Source: Amphiura filiformis
Taxonomy: Eukaryota > Echinodermata > Ophiuroidea > Amphilepidida > Amphiuridae
Assembly (NCBI RefSeq): GCF_039555335.1
Contig: NW_027305495.1
Location: 1,116,001-1,180,000 of the forward strand
DNA: 64,000 nt
Direction of reading: 5' to 3'
Below are positions 32,968-45,900 of this stretch, piece by piece. Every line of letters begins with the position of its first letter. Within the stretch, counting starts at the first letter, position 1. The translations under genes and the position numbers were made by a program. Below the pieces are notes generated by a model that was not told the origin of the DNA, did no database searches, and saw nothing but the letters and a program-made list of their open reading frames with translations.

Positions 32968-33324
32968 GGGGTACTACACCCTCGATAAATTTGTGTCTAT
33001 TTTTGCATTTTTCTCAAAACTAATAACACAGTGGTAACAAAAGTTATGTATATTATAGGGGCAAGGAATCCAATTACTACACTGGAATTTCAGGGACCCA
33101 AGACAAGCGGTTTGTTATTTATGATAAGAAATAAGGTACCGATAGGATGTACCTCGTTTCCTATCATATATACTGAACCGCTTGTCTTGAGTCACTGAAA
33201 TTTCAGTGTGGTAATTGGATTCCTTGCCCCAATAATATACATAACCTTTGTTACCATTGTGTTATTGTTTTTTGAGAAAAATGTAAAAATAGTCACAAAT
33301 TTACCACATGGGTGTAGTACCCCC
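32968..33324. mobile_element. TTAA MITE family A
   Basis: Flanked by TTAA (32964-32967, 33325-33328). The ends are ggggtactacaccc and its inverse, with inverted arms of over 100 bp that both contain ctatttttgca-type text. The right end lies under 100 bp from the putative leader exon of discoidin copy 2. Confidence 0.8.
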
Positions 33325-33369
33325 TTAACAGCGTCATTTTGGTTGTGCTAGGCAATCAAACCGTAGTTT

Positions 33370-33427
33370 GTCTGAATTTGTAGGAAGGACAAGAAACCGA
33401 TTTACATGGAGGAAGTCTTAGATAAAA
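33370..33427 (+). promoter_or_regulatory. Possible 5' leader exon of discoidin copy 2
   Basis: A stretch ending at a strong donor (aaaa|gtaagt, 33428) lies about 400 bp before the signal-peptide exon. It has one upstream ATG reading MEEVLDK into the donor. The left limit is unknown. A TTAA MITE (32968-33324) ends immediately upstream, so the start region may lie next to or inside that element. I see no clear TATA box. Confidence 0.3.
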
Positions 33428-33836
33428 GTAAGTTTTGTCATTTTCTTCGTATTTTCGAATTTTGATCATGATCAGAATAACGCAATGGTTTATTCAATAA
33501 TGATGATCAAGATTATTGTATATTCGTTGCCTAGGCAAATTATCACCCCCTGAAATTTTCAGGGATGAAAATGGGGACGGCAAAGAGTAAAGTGTCATTG
33601 AAATGAATAAAATTGGGACACACTAAAAAGCTGGCTAAGTTACTGATATTTTTACATCAATATTAAGCATAGGGTCAGCACTTATTTCAAACTTACGAAT
33701 AGCAGGAATGACAACTTTTAGCGGTTGAGGTTTTGACATTTTGCGTTACTTGAGTTGCAGCTGATGCTGAAACTGCTATAAATTGTTTTTATTATTAATG
33801 TTTGGGAAGTCTGATTCTAATTATTTTCTTTCCCAG

Positions 33837-33916
33837 CTCGTTAATCATGTGGATATCCCACCTGATGAATCGGTACAACGTTGTAGTAATTCTACAACTG
33901 CTTTGCGTTCTGCCAG
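33837..33916 (+). CDS. Exon: signal peptide, start of discoidin gene copy 2
   Basis: The acceptor is ttctttcccag. ATG is at 33847-33849 and the donor is ccag|gtaggt. The 23 codons MWISHLMNR then YNVVVILQLLCVLP form a textbook signal peptide (basic n-region, hydrophobic core, Pro/small end). The exon ends in phase 1, the phase needed by 46424. A donor-like site after 33427 (gataaaa|gtaagt) suggests a small leader exon just upstream. No counterpart is visible for copy 1. Confidence 0.6.
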
Positions 33917-36895
33917 GTAGGTAATCTATACTTAAATCCCCAGATCACGTACATCTCAACATTTGGTTTATTATTGTTTTAATGAAGTATTCAGTAATAC
34001 CCATCACATTGGATGTAACTCAAGTTAAAATTGGCTCTGTACGATATTCATAGTATTGGTATAGGGTAAATATCAGAGTTATCATAGCTGTTCATTTGCA
34101 AAGCATCATACAGTTATTGTTAACTACATGTATGCACACAACACAGGGGCACTCACAATAGGCAATTGACCCGTACTGGTAGCGCTGTGTTGTAGATATA
34201 GGAGATGAACTAGTTAGCGTCATATATGAAAAAGTATAAAAGCTATGATTGTAGTACTTCAATTTCTTATTCTTTTCAAAATATATGAATTTTTAACCCG
34301 GTACAAGCTTTAATAACGGGGGACCATACATTTGTATGAGAAAGGAAATCTACATCTTATCCAAACTCCCGTGTTAATCCAATGCACATTTTGCTTCACC
34401 GGGCCGCACTGACTTGGTCGCATTTGGAAGATGCGTACAAATTTAGTACTTTCTGTCAATCAAATATGGTTTATTCTCTACATGTCAAGCTTTAAATTAT
34501 TAGCATAGTCCTTATAATAACGGGTGACCGCCTTGATAAGTAAATGATAGCAAACCAGTGAAAAACACCCCAAAATCAGTCAGTGGAGCTCCGCCCGTAC
34601 ATGTCAATAGCATCATTATCGATTGGATTAGTCGACCGTAGCGGACAATTCGATCGCTCATTGGGTTAATATTATCACGTGGTAAGAAATTTGCATTGGA
34701 CAGTCGATTACTATAATGGTTTAGCATATTGCGGTTTAATCTTCACTAAGCGGGGTTATGGCTGAAAAGGTCACGGTGAATTTGCCGTGGACAAAACTGC
34801 ACTATGGACGGTGGCTTTGTGCTATGCAGTGCGTAAAAATAGCAGAATGAGCACAAAAGAATGGATCTACGATAAGGTTCATTTTGGTGTAAATACAAGC
34901 GATTTTAGTAAGCCGTAAAAACCCTAGGGAGCACTGTTGTAACAACCTTCCTCTCCTCGCCTTTCATAGAACGTAGGGAAGGGTGGGGGTGTGGGTTTGT
35001 AAACAATAGCATATGGAATTTAAATACGATATTGAAAGTTAACCTATAGTCTTGGCTTAATTGGATATCATCATCAGGTAGAAATGTAATTAACATTAAT
35101 TTTTAACGTGATTGTGCGAGTCTAATATGATGCTACGGGTCATACTTTCGTCGTTAGAGTTTGACGATTGAGATATGACCAGATACATTTTTTCTTAATG
35201 ATCTTTAAAGAAACCCAACCCAATATTCATTTGATTTAAAGTGATCGCTTATATGTCGCTCCATCGTTCTAGAATAACAATAAAAGAAGGCTGTTGGTAA
35301 TTACAACCGAAATATCAAAACAACTAATAATGTATCACTCTAATTGAACTTGTTGAAGCAGTTCAACCCGCGACTGCATTTGAAGCGATTAAAAAGTTAA
35401 GGGGTGTAAAGAGGGCGGGAGCATGGTTTGGATTCCAGAGGGAATGTGCTTTTTAAAGACACAGTCATCAGAAAAGGACTAGCTCAGATTGCGGGCGAAA
35501 TAAGGTTGTGAAACTCAGTGCATTACCATTAAGTCAACTAACTGAATTTATAATTTTGATGATTTTGATTTAAACTTTTGATCCAAACACAAAGAAATAA
35601 TTCCTACCTCGGAATTTTCAGATGGTACTCCATCTTTCATTAGCGAGTGAGTGACTGTATCAGGTCGCGATTTTCTTGACCTTTGACCTGATAACAGTCT
35701 CGTAGACTCCTGAAAGTTTGAACCGGCCCCGTCTTTGTTGAGAGATGGTTTTGATATGAACTGCTTCTTTGACTCCACGTTGCAAACCATCTACTGTCTC
35801 TGTCAAGTATGCGGACTTTATCCAAGTCAACAAAATGTCCCGGAGACTAATGTTGAGACCTCTGATGCTGTACTACTGGATCTCCTAACTGAATTTATAT
35901 TAGCTGCGAGAAGTTTGATAGTCATCCTTGATATTGCTGAATAGAATAGATCAATACTGATATTTATCTAATGTACTATGCTATTCAAAACAGACGTTCC
36001 ATATTAACTAGGAATATGTGTACATCCATATCAAAATGATGCACTTGTCGGCTGCTACATGTGTCTCTTTTCACATAATATGCTCCTTCAACAAAATGAT
36101 AAGAGTTTTTCGTTTCTACACGTGTCTCTTCTTCCACATTACTGGCAATAAATATCAAACAGTCATAATTGCCGGTCATTTCAAATCATCCCCAAGTCAA
36201 CGAGGTTCAAGAAAGTTCTCTCATTGTTAATTGTTGGTTATATACAAAATACAATGCCTGGTAACCCACCACTTGAACAGGATTTAGCCAAAGCAAACAA
36301 AGACCAGAGCTATTAAAAATTATATAGCCATCTAAGGTAAAAGCTTATTATCCTCTTCAACAATAGGATTATTGATTGGTGTTTGACTATCAAATGAGAT
36401 AGATGTCGCGCCAACATGAGGTACCGATAAATACACTGTAATCAAAATACAATTTAGGACATTTACGGCTCATTCGTGCTGTACAGTCAAATATTATAGT
36501 TTTATCTGAATTGTTGTTACAGAAATTTATAAAACATTTCAGCCTAAATGCCCCTGCGGACTGAATAAGAAAGGTTTCGGAATAATGACCCTTTTAGATG
36601 AAGTAAATATACTTGTAACATTTCAATTATGTCATTTGGAATAAAACCTTTCGGACAAATGACCCTTTGGAGCAAACTTGTCAGGTTTATGACCTTATAG
36701 AAAAATGTGTTCTGATAATAGCATAAATGAACCTGCGTGATAAAAAATTCGGAAAATCAACTTCTTCGTAGGCTAAAGCGCTATTAGAAATCCGTATATT
36801 AAGTAGGTCATGTATTCATCTTTCATTCAATGTACCAATCAATATAAAGCAGTGTACTTGCACTATTGTTTTTGAATTAAATAAGTATTTTCCTG

Positions 36896-36957
<62 letters not shown>

Positions 36958-39900
36958 GAAAATAAAAATGCTGTATTTGTCTGGAATTAGGAGTAGCTTT
37001 GTTTCTGAAATCCTTTTATGATGTGAAGTTATTCAAATTTATTGAATGACAAATATCACGCACGAAGGCCTTGATGCAAACACTTAGACATTCAATTACT
37101 AAAAGTAAGTGTTACTTTCAACAATTTGATATGAGATTGCGCCGTGTTTAAAGCTTTTGAAAAGAAAAAACCGATCCAGTTCAATTTTTTCAGAAGTAAA
37201 TCGCTCGCAGAGTTTAGTTCACCCCACTTCTTGTAAGACAAGGGTTTAACAACAAGATCCTATAGCTGCATCTGCAGTCAAACAATTTTTTTAACTACTA
37301 TCTGAGACGAATAATTTAGTTATATTCATCTCAGCTACTATTTAGGGGATTTTTCAAACCATGCATTAATTTTCTTTGTTCCAATGTATTTTAGTATCTA
37401 ATATATACCTTAATAAAATGTACCCTATTCCAATAAATTTAACATTAAAATTAATAAAAGGTGGAATTAATAGGCGCCTTACGCATCAAGTGACACAGCC
37501 ATAGCACCGTGAACTGCCTTTTGTAGTTCATATTTTATTTATACGTCTTGGAGATGCACGTCAGCCGTATCATTAATATACTAGCCCTATGTGATAAAAG
37601 AGCAAGTTCAGCAGATCCAGTACTGCACTGAATGATCTGTTGGATGCTGAAATTACCTACATTTTCAATATGCTATTTCATTTCGGTACATGGTTATCGT
37701 TAACAATTGATAGTGAAAATTATAATTATGATCACTCAAACATAAATCTAGACAGTTTACTGGTTTATTGACATTTATCATATTTACCAACATCCTCTTA
37801 GATTTGACGAATTTAGTTATGAGGCGTACTCCAATTAAGTATGTCACAACAATGGATGGGTAGCAGGGGTGTACTTTATGCGATAGGATCACCCAATCCG
37901 AACGGTGTTAAGGCTACAAGAGATGCCAACTTGAGATTGCAAAGAAATGCCAACTTGAGAATGCGGATGAACCTGCTCCAGAAGTAAATGGGATACCAGG
38001 ACATCAGGAGGCTCTTGAGACAATTAGAACCTGATAAAGCTAATGGACCAGATGAGATTCCCACTAGAATCCTGAAAGAGTGCAGCGCTGAGTTAGCAAG
38101 ACCTCTCAGCCGTCTATTTGAGTTGTGCTTCGCAAAGGGAGTGTTTCACCGCCAGTGGAAGTAGTGTGCATCAGTCATCCCGGTCCATAAGAGGGATTCA
38201 AAGTCTAATCCATCCATGTACCACCCATCTCTCTTCTTAGCAGCATAAGCAAGATATGGAGGCAGTGGTACAGAAGCAGCTCCAGAAGTACCTCTTGCAG
38301 CACCATCTCATATCAGACAGACAGTTTGGATTTAGGCCTCATCATAGCACAGCTTAACCATCCTCTCTCAGCAATGGTCCAAAGCTCTAGACAGAGGTCA
38401 TGAAGTGCGTCTAATTGCCCTGGACATCAAAGGACCATTTGTCAAGGTGTGGCATAAAGGACTTTGCTCAAAGCTGAAAGGCAAAGGAGTTTCTGGCAAG
38501 CTTCTGACCTGGATTGAGAGCTATCTTTCCAACCGGTCCATCAAAGTAGTTCTATCTGGGCAATCCTCAAATAATACATCCATCAATGCCTCTGTACCAC
38601 AAGGCTCAATCGGCTGCTGTTCTCTGTCTTTATTGATGATCTGGGAGATGAATGCAAGAACACCATGTATCTGTATGCCGATGACTCCATCCACCCTATT
38701 CTGCGAAATCAGCCCCTGGCTGCAACAACAAGCCTAAACCGGGACCTGGATAGAATGATGATCTGGGCAGACAAGTGGAAAGTGACCATTGAGTCATCCA
38801 AGTGTAAAGCCCTGACTATCTCAAGAAAAAGGAACCCAACTAGGCCAGACCTCTATTTTGGTAACACCAAACTGTCAGAGAAGGATGAGCTGGAAATCCT
38901 GGGTGTCACTATTGATAAGAAACTCACCTGGTCTAAGCACATTTCCAACACTGCTGCCGGCCAAAAGCTGGCCAAAAGCTCCTAAGGAGAGTAGCAAACA
39001 AGCTTCATGTGAAAGGGAGAGCCACAGTTAACAAGGCCCAGGTTCGTAGTGTTATGGAGTACGCCTCTCTATACTGGATGAGTGCTGCAACCACCACCCT
39101 AAAGCTCCTTCACTCCATACAGAATTAATGATTATCGGTGTAGATGAGTAGCAGGCAAGATTGGATCTCAACATCCCCTCTCTACATCACAAGCGACAAG
39201 TGGCTACTCCTGCACACCAGCTTATGCCCCCAGACTTGAAAGCATTGCTGCCCAAACCTTATGTGATCAGACGACCAGTCTTTCTATGCCAAGTCATTAA
39301 TGCACTGACTGGGCCATTTCGAGAACCTTGTGAACGGGCAGAACTTTCGTCCACGTTGCAGTCCATGTCTGGAATGAATTCCCAGACCAAAATGTTTTGA
39401 AAAAAAGGGGGGGCCTTTTGGTGACAGGAAAACAAAAAGGGGGTCATTGGGTGAGAGGGAGTTAACATACTGCAGTTACTGTCCGTTTTCCTATACACAA
39501 TACACAGTGCTCTCACCATTGACGTGTGACCTCAACAAATGATGTATGTTGGGAGAATGGACACTTGCCTAGTTAACATCACTGTGTGAAAAATAACCAG
39601 CCAATATTTTATTTATTCTCCAAAACTTCTAGCAAATATATTTCTCTAACATGACCTAAAATTACAGCTAGGTTAGATGTTCAGAAATGGTCGCACTTTT
39701 GTAAAATATGAGTGAGGGCAAGGCATAGCTAGCCAACTCCCCGTGTTAATTGAATGGAGATTTGACCGAAAATATTGGTATCGGACCGCTCACTTCTGAA
39801 GGATGCCACAAAAAAACGGTAAAAGCTACATTTAAATTATTCTAAATAGGTTCTAGAAAATAAAGTTTTGTAACATGTCCTAAATTTTTAGCTAATTTAG

Positions 39901-42900
39901 ATGTTTGGAGAGGGTCGCACTTTTGTGTTTTAGGAAGGATATGTAAACGACAGATAACACCAAAAATATGAAGAAATTATTTCCAAACTGTGTTAAGTCA
40001 ACAATCATTATGTTGCTCATTTTGAAGAATGCTGGTTAACAAAAAGCAGGTTTTTGTCTCATTTTGTGAACAATGGTACACATACCATTGTTTCCTTTCG
40101 TTTCCTTTATAATCGGTTACCCAACTGAAGCTGTAATACCAGCTTTATTGCGATGTCGCACATTGAAAACAGACACTTGTACACAACCAGAGAAGATCTG
40201 ATTTAATCAGTTGAGCTGCTTCAATGAGTGTTATCTTGGTTTAATCGCTTTTAATGGGGTTTAAGTCCTGCAAATGTCGAGATGAATTCTACTGTAGACA
40301 TGACTGCATCATGAATAAAAATTATGCTCAGATTTGCTTGAAAATGATACAGAATGTGGAGATGGGTGAGAAAAACTCACCTGCCAATTTTTAATTTTTT
40401 CCAAAAGAGAATTTTTGACTTATGTAATTTTTTGTGATTGGAAAACCCCATAGACTTTACACACGGCAATTTTTTGGCATGTTGCCAAGTTCTTCAAATC
40501 AGCTTAATTTTTGAAAACAAGTAATTTGTTTAAATGTGATTTTCTCTCCTTTATACCCACTGCATAAATCTGGTTTTTAATTTATTTTATTGCAAAAATG
40601 CTACTTAATAAAGGACAGCAATCTTTTCCAAGATATTGGCCTTAACAAAGGAGATATAAAATGGTAATGTTAGTACTTTTTTCAATTTTCTTGACTTTTT
40701 CTAGAAACACTAAATTACCTAAATTCTAGAATTTTTTTGGAGCTAACTGTAGGTCCAATTTCAACAAACAAGGTGTCATATGAAAGGTAATCAAATTTAG
40801 AAAATTCTCTCGCCAGCTTTTTTTAATTAAGTGTTTCTATTTTAAGTTATAGGTGTTTCTAAATTTCCCTAAAATCAAAAATTTAAAAATTAATTTTCTA
40901 ACAAATTAAACACTTTATCCAAAAAAGCTGGCGAGAGAATTTAGATATTAAGCTTATACACCATCCCTGAAAGTTTGGAAATCATAGCACACTCCATGTT
41001 GGCAAAAAAAATTATAATGTGGAAAAATGTAGGTAAATTTCAAAAAATAAAGAAATACATAAAAAATGGTAAAATTTTTATGAAACTCTAAAATTAGGTA
41101 GAGTGAAGACTTATCTTTAGTTTGTTCTGTGAGTTTTAAATTAATACATAATTCCAATTTGCTATTGTGGCTATTTTGCTGCAAGCTTGATTAGCCGTTC
41201 ATACTACCTAAGGAATAGGGTGGGCAAATGAAAAATTGTCAAGAGAAATGAAAGAATGAGTAAGTCAAGTTCACAATTAATAAAAATTCCTTTAAAAGGA
41301 ATAGGGCGAGCAAATGAATTGTCAAGATAAAGGTGTAGTTCCATATTGATAAGTCCAAGTAAAATAAAAAAACATGTTTCACGTCCAAATCGATGTAAAT
41401 ACCCATATTTAGAGCTATTTTAGCGTGCACAATAATGCCTGCAAAAAGGAGGAGGCCTCTTTTTATTTGTTGTTCTGAGGGGTAGGCCCCCTCTAATGAT
41501 CTCGAAACCTTCCAAATTGTTTCTTGTATATTGGGAAGGCTATAGAAAGCATCTCAACTCCCTAGACATAATTTTTAAAAGTTATAACTGAATTGCAAAA
41601 TATAAAAATATAATTGAAGAAACCTCCAAAAAAGGAGGGAGGGACGTGAAACATGTTTATTTTTGTATTTGGCCTAATGCAGTATTACTTCGATTATCAC
41701 TTGTCATCATTAGCAGAGGAGTGAAATTTTGATTGAAAGAATTAAACTAAGGGACGCACCATTTGATACTGAGAGGGGGGGGTAGGAAGTTGGGGTCGGG
41801 GAAAGTTTTTTTTTTTTTTTTTTTTTTTTGTGGGTGAAGTTTTTTTTTTTTTTTGAAAACTTCCTACCCCACCCTGAGAATCTAATGGTGCATCCCTAAG
41901 AAGGTTTGTGTTTGAAGTTATATAAATAACGAACTAAGAGCAATCGAATTAGGACAACAAAATAAAAAATAAAACCCACACCATAGGACTGTACGGTAAA
42001 ACATGTACCAACAGGCTACTTTTTAGTCACCCACCTTTGTAGGACTACACAACAAAATAGCCCTCCACCATAGGACTTTGCGGTAAAATATTTAGAGGAG
42101 TATGCCAATTAAGGCCAAGTAAAAAAAATGTATATGTCCGGACTTTTTCAAAAATTGGTGAGGGAGGTCCTTATTATTTGTTATTGTGGTATTGTTTTAC
42201 CATTCATTTCTGTGTAAAATTGCAATGGCAAATGTTTGTCAACACATCATAAAATCGGGGAGGCCCCTAATATTTTTGTTATTTCCCCACAGCCCTACCC
42301 CTAGCTTGAAGAAAGTGTTTGCAATGTGTTTATAAATGATAACCAAGAACTTCTAAACATGTCATTTTATCACAACAATTTTATAAACAAAGTAAGGAAG
42401 CATATAGGAAAAATAACTAAAATATTTGAAAATCTCCAAAAATCGGAGAGGGCGGGGACGATATACACATTATTTATTTTACTTGGCCTAAACAATGAAT
42501 CACCACTCATGACTCGAGGTCAAAACCATTATGTAAATAAGATAATGTTTGCATGCGATGTCAAACAAGGAAATGTTGACATAAATTAATTGACTGTTTG
42601 GTTTTCACGATGCTATTAATTTAGCCCAAAGATTAGGAAAACTAGCAAAACTGGTGAACTGGTACTGTTCAAATAAAAACATCTGCAAATCTTGCTGCAA
42701 TTTCCAAATAGTATTTCTATTACTTAACTAATTATTTTTGTTATTTCTTTTAATACAAACACATTACTGCCTATGACGACTTTATCGTATTACTTACATA
42801 TCAAAATCAAGTAATAATTACAAAACTCGCCGTAAACTATCACCTCTGTGGGTGTTTGGGATATAACCGGCACGAATATTTTCTCAACACTGCGGCATGT

Positions 42901-45900
42901 GAAAAAGTAGGTCAATAGTCAGAGAATACAGGGTGGGTGCGGCACGCCGCACCCACCCAAAAATTGGGATCAATGTGGCCGCACAACCCCGTTACCCATT
43001 ATTAGTGAGTGCCCCTCCCCGGGATCTAAATAGCTTTACAAGCTATATTAGTTGGTGTTTGTGGATGTCCTGTTTTACGAGATTAATGCAGTATTATGTA
43101 ATTTATCTTTATGCGTAAGAAAATTAATTATACACACAGAAATACCATCTCTAAACTAAAACAAAATGCCATTTTAAAATGGACTCCGTTAAGGGGGTAC
43201 TACACCCCTGTGGTAAATTTGTGACTATTTTTGCATTTTTCTCAAAAAATAATAACACACTGGTAACAACAGTTATGTATAATTGATTGGGGCAAGGAAT
43301 CCAATTACTACACTGAAATTTCAGTGACTCAAGACAAGCGGTTTAGTATATATGATAGGAAATGAGGTACATCCTAGCGGTACCTTATTTCTTGTCATTA
43401 ATAACGAACCGCTTGTCTTGGGTCACTAAAATTCCAGTGCAGTAATTGGATTCCTTGCCCCAATAATATACATAACTTTTATTACTACGGTGTTATTAGT
43501 TTTTGAGAAAAATGCAAAAATAGACACAAATTTATCGAGGGGTGTAGTACCCCCTTAAAGGTACATTCATATGGATTTCCATTTGTGAATGTTTGTTTGT
43601 TTATTTGTTTAAACGGTCGCTCCGTGTAGAGACATACTTGGGTCCTGTCGATGGGACTAGGCTCAAACAAAATGCTCCAGCCAGGCTATGTAGCAAATTT
43701 GACGTGCGCTTCCAATTCATGCCAGGGACGCATTATATCAGGAGGCATAAAATGCCACACTGATAATCGTTGAGAAGGTTCTGCTTCTTCCATTTCATTC
43801 GTCAAACCATCAATAGATGAAGAATTTGGTTCTGCGTACTTTGATACCTCATTCGGATCAAGGCAACTTTATTTTTCCAACTTACACCAATTTTAAGAGA
43901 GCATTTCAAAAGGGACAAAAACTTGCATAGACTTTCCTCTCGAAATACACTAGTTTAATATACGAGTAGGGGCTCGGTGCAATGAGCCCTTACCAAATGC
44001 GGTAGGAATCGCCCACCCTGAAGGAGAAAATATCTCAATTTGTCACTGGTCATTCAAATTGGTAAAATTTCAGGGGTTAAGTCGCATCGTCTCGAATGAG
44101 ATGTTAAAATATACACAGAACAAGATTATGCATCTATTGATTACTTTATTTTGTAGTTTAGGTTTAGTGTCTTTAAGGCGATATAATACCCTGATTTTCA
44201 TCAGTACCCATCTTCTTTTTTTTGTTGCAAATTTATGAAGTATATAAATATGTTCATCATCTCATGTCCTGAACTTAAATATCTCTACATACAAAGTGGT
44301 TTTAAACCATTTTAGAAAATCATTTTAGCCATATATATTTTTTTTGTTTACTGTATTCTGGTAACTGAGATGTGTGTTTCATAACAAACCATAATTTATT
44401 CTATTGAACATGTCCAAGTAGAATACATGAATAGAATACATTAAATCCTTTGTTATACTATCTATAGAAATGTACTCACTGATTATAACACTGAATAAAT
44501 TAAATAGGCCTAATCTCTTCCACATAGACAATTTAATACTACACCATGTATGTATATTCTATAATGTGTTGTTAGGAAAAGAGATTAAAAAAGGCTATAA
44601 GGTCATCAAAGCTCAGGTTATAGGTCAATTGGTTCAGGTCAAATTCAGGCATCAATTTTGAATACATGTGATATCATACATGTCATAATGAGGCATCAAT
44701 TTTGATATTTTGTCTGTTACTGGATATATAATGGAAATGTGTGAGGTGGATATACTAAAATACCTTGGGATGTAAATGATGAGTACAATTTAGATTGCCT
44801 AGTTGAGATAGATTGGGCAAATAACTATAAAATAGTTACCAGAATCACAAAAATGAAGCTTACGGAAAACTACCTAATATGGTGGTATAGGTGACAAAAA
44901 ATACAATCTTTTTCAACATTGCTGCAGTGTGGTTGTGGTAACCTGTTACCTATGGCTTAATTAAGTTTCAGTGACATAGTGTCGCAAGTTCAAAATACAA
45001 AATATAGCTCAACATTGAAAATAGAAGCATTTTAACCGGTTCGTTTTTTGATAGTTGTGGAGCACCAAGTTCATGAAGTCATAAAAGAAATCAGGGACCA
45101 CTTATTCCCATTTTACATATCAACATTATTTCCCTAATGTGTTAGCAACACATATCCAAAATTTTAACGAAATCCGTTGATAGTAAGCTTTCCATAATAA
45201 AGTGAATTTAAAACATCAGTGATGTACCACTTTTTGGCTTATACCATTAGAAGCATGTACGCGTCATTGATACTGATGCCACCAATTGAACGAGAAGATT
45301 TGCCCCTTCATTTTGCATACCACTTTGTCCAATTTCTTTTTCTCATTTCTTCACAAAATGCAAAAAAAAATGCAATGGGTGTAGTACCCCCTTAAGATCA
45401 TTGCTTTTGTTTTACATACTGCAGTTACTGTCCGTTTTCCTATACACAATACACAGTGCTCTCACCATTGACGCGTGACCTCTACAAACAGTGTATGTTA
45501 TAGGTATATGGGCGTTGCCTAGTTAACATCACTGTGTGAAAAATAACCAGCCAATATTTAAACTATTCTCCAAACTTCTAGCAAATATATTTCTCTAACA
45601 TGACCTAAAATTACAGCTAGGTTAGATGTTCAGCACTTTCGTAGAATATGAGTGAGGGCAAAGCATAGCTAGCTCATAGCTAGCCAACTCCTCGTGTTAA
45701 TTGAATGGAGATTTGACCGAAAATATTGAGCTATATTGGTAACGGACCGCTCCGTTCTGAAGGATGCCACAAAAAAAACCGGTACAAGCTACATTTAAAC
45801 TATTCTATGAAATTCTAGAAAATATAGTTTTGTAACATGTCCTAAATTTTTAGCTAATTTAGGTGTTTGGAGAGGGTCGCACTTTTGTGTTTTAGGAAGG

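Noticed and set aside
35640-35825. Independent small gene MDKVRILDRDSRW
   Set aside because: It is one frame of a frameshifted Penelope-like tail.
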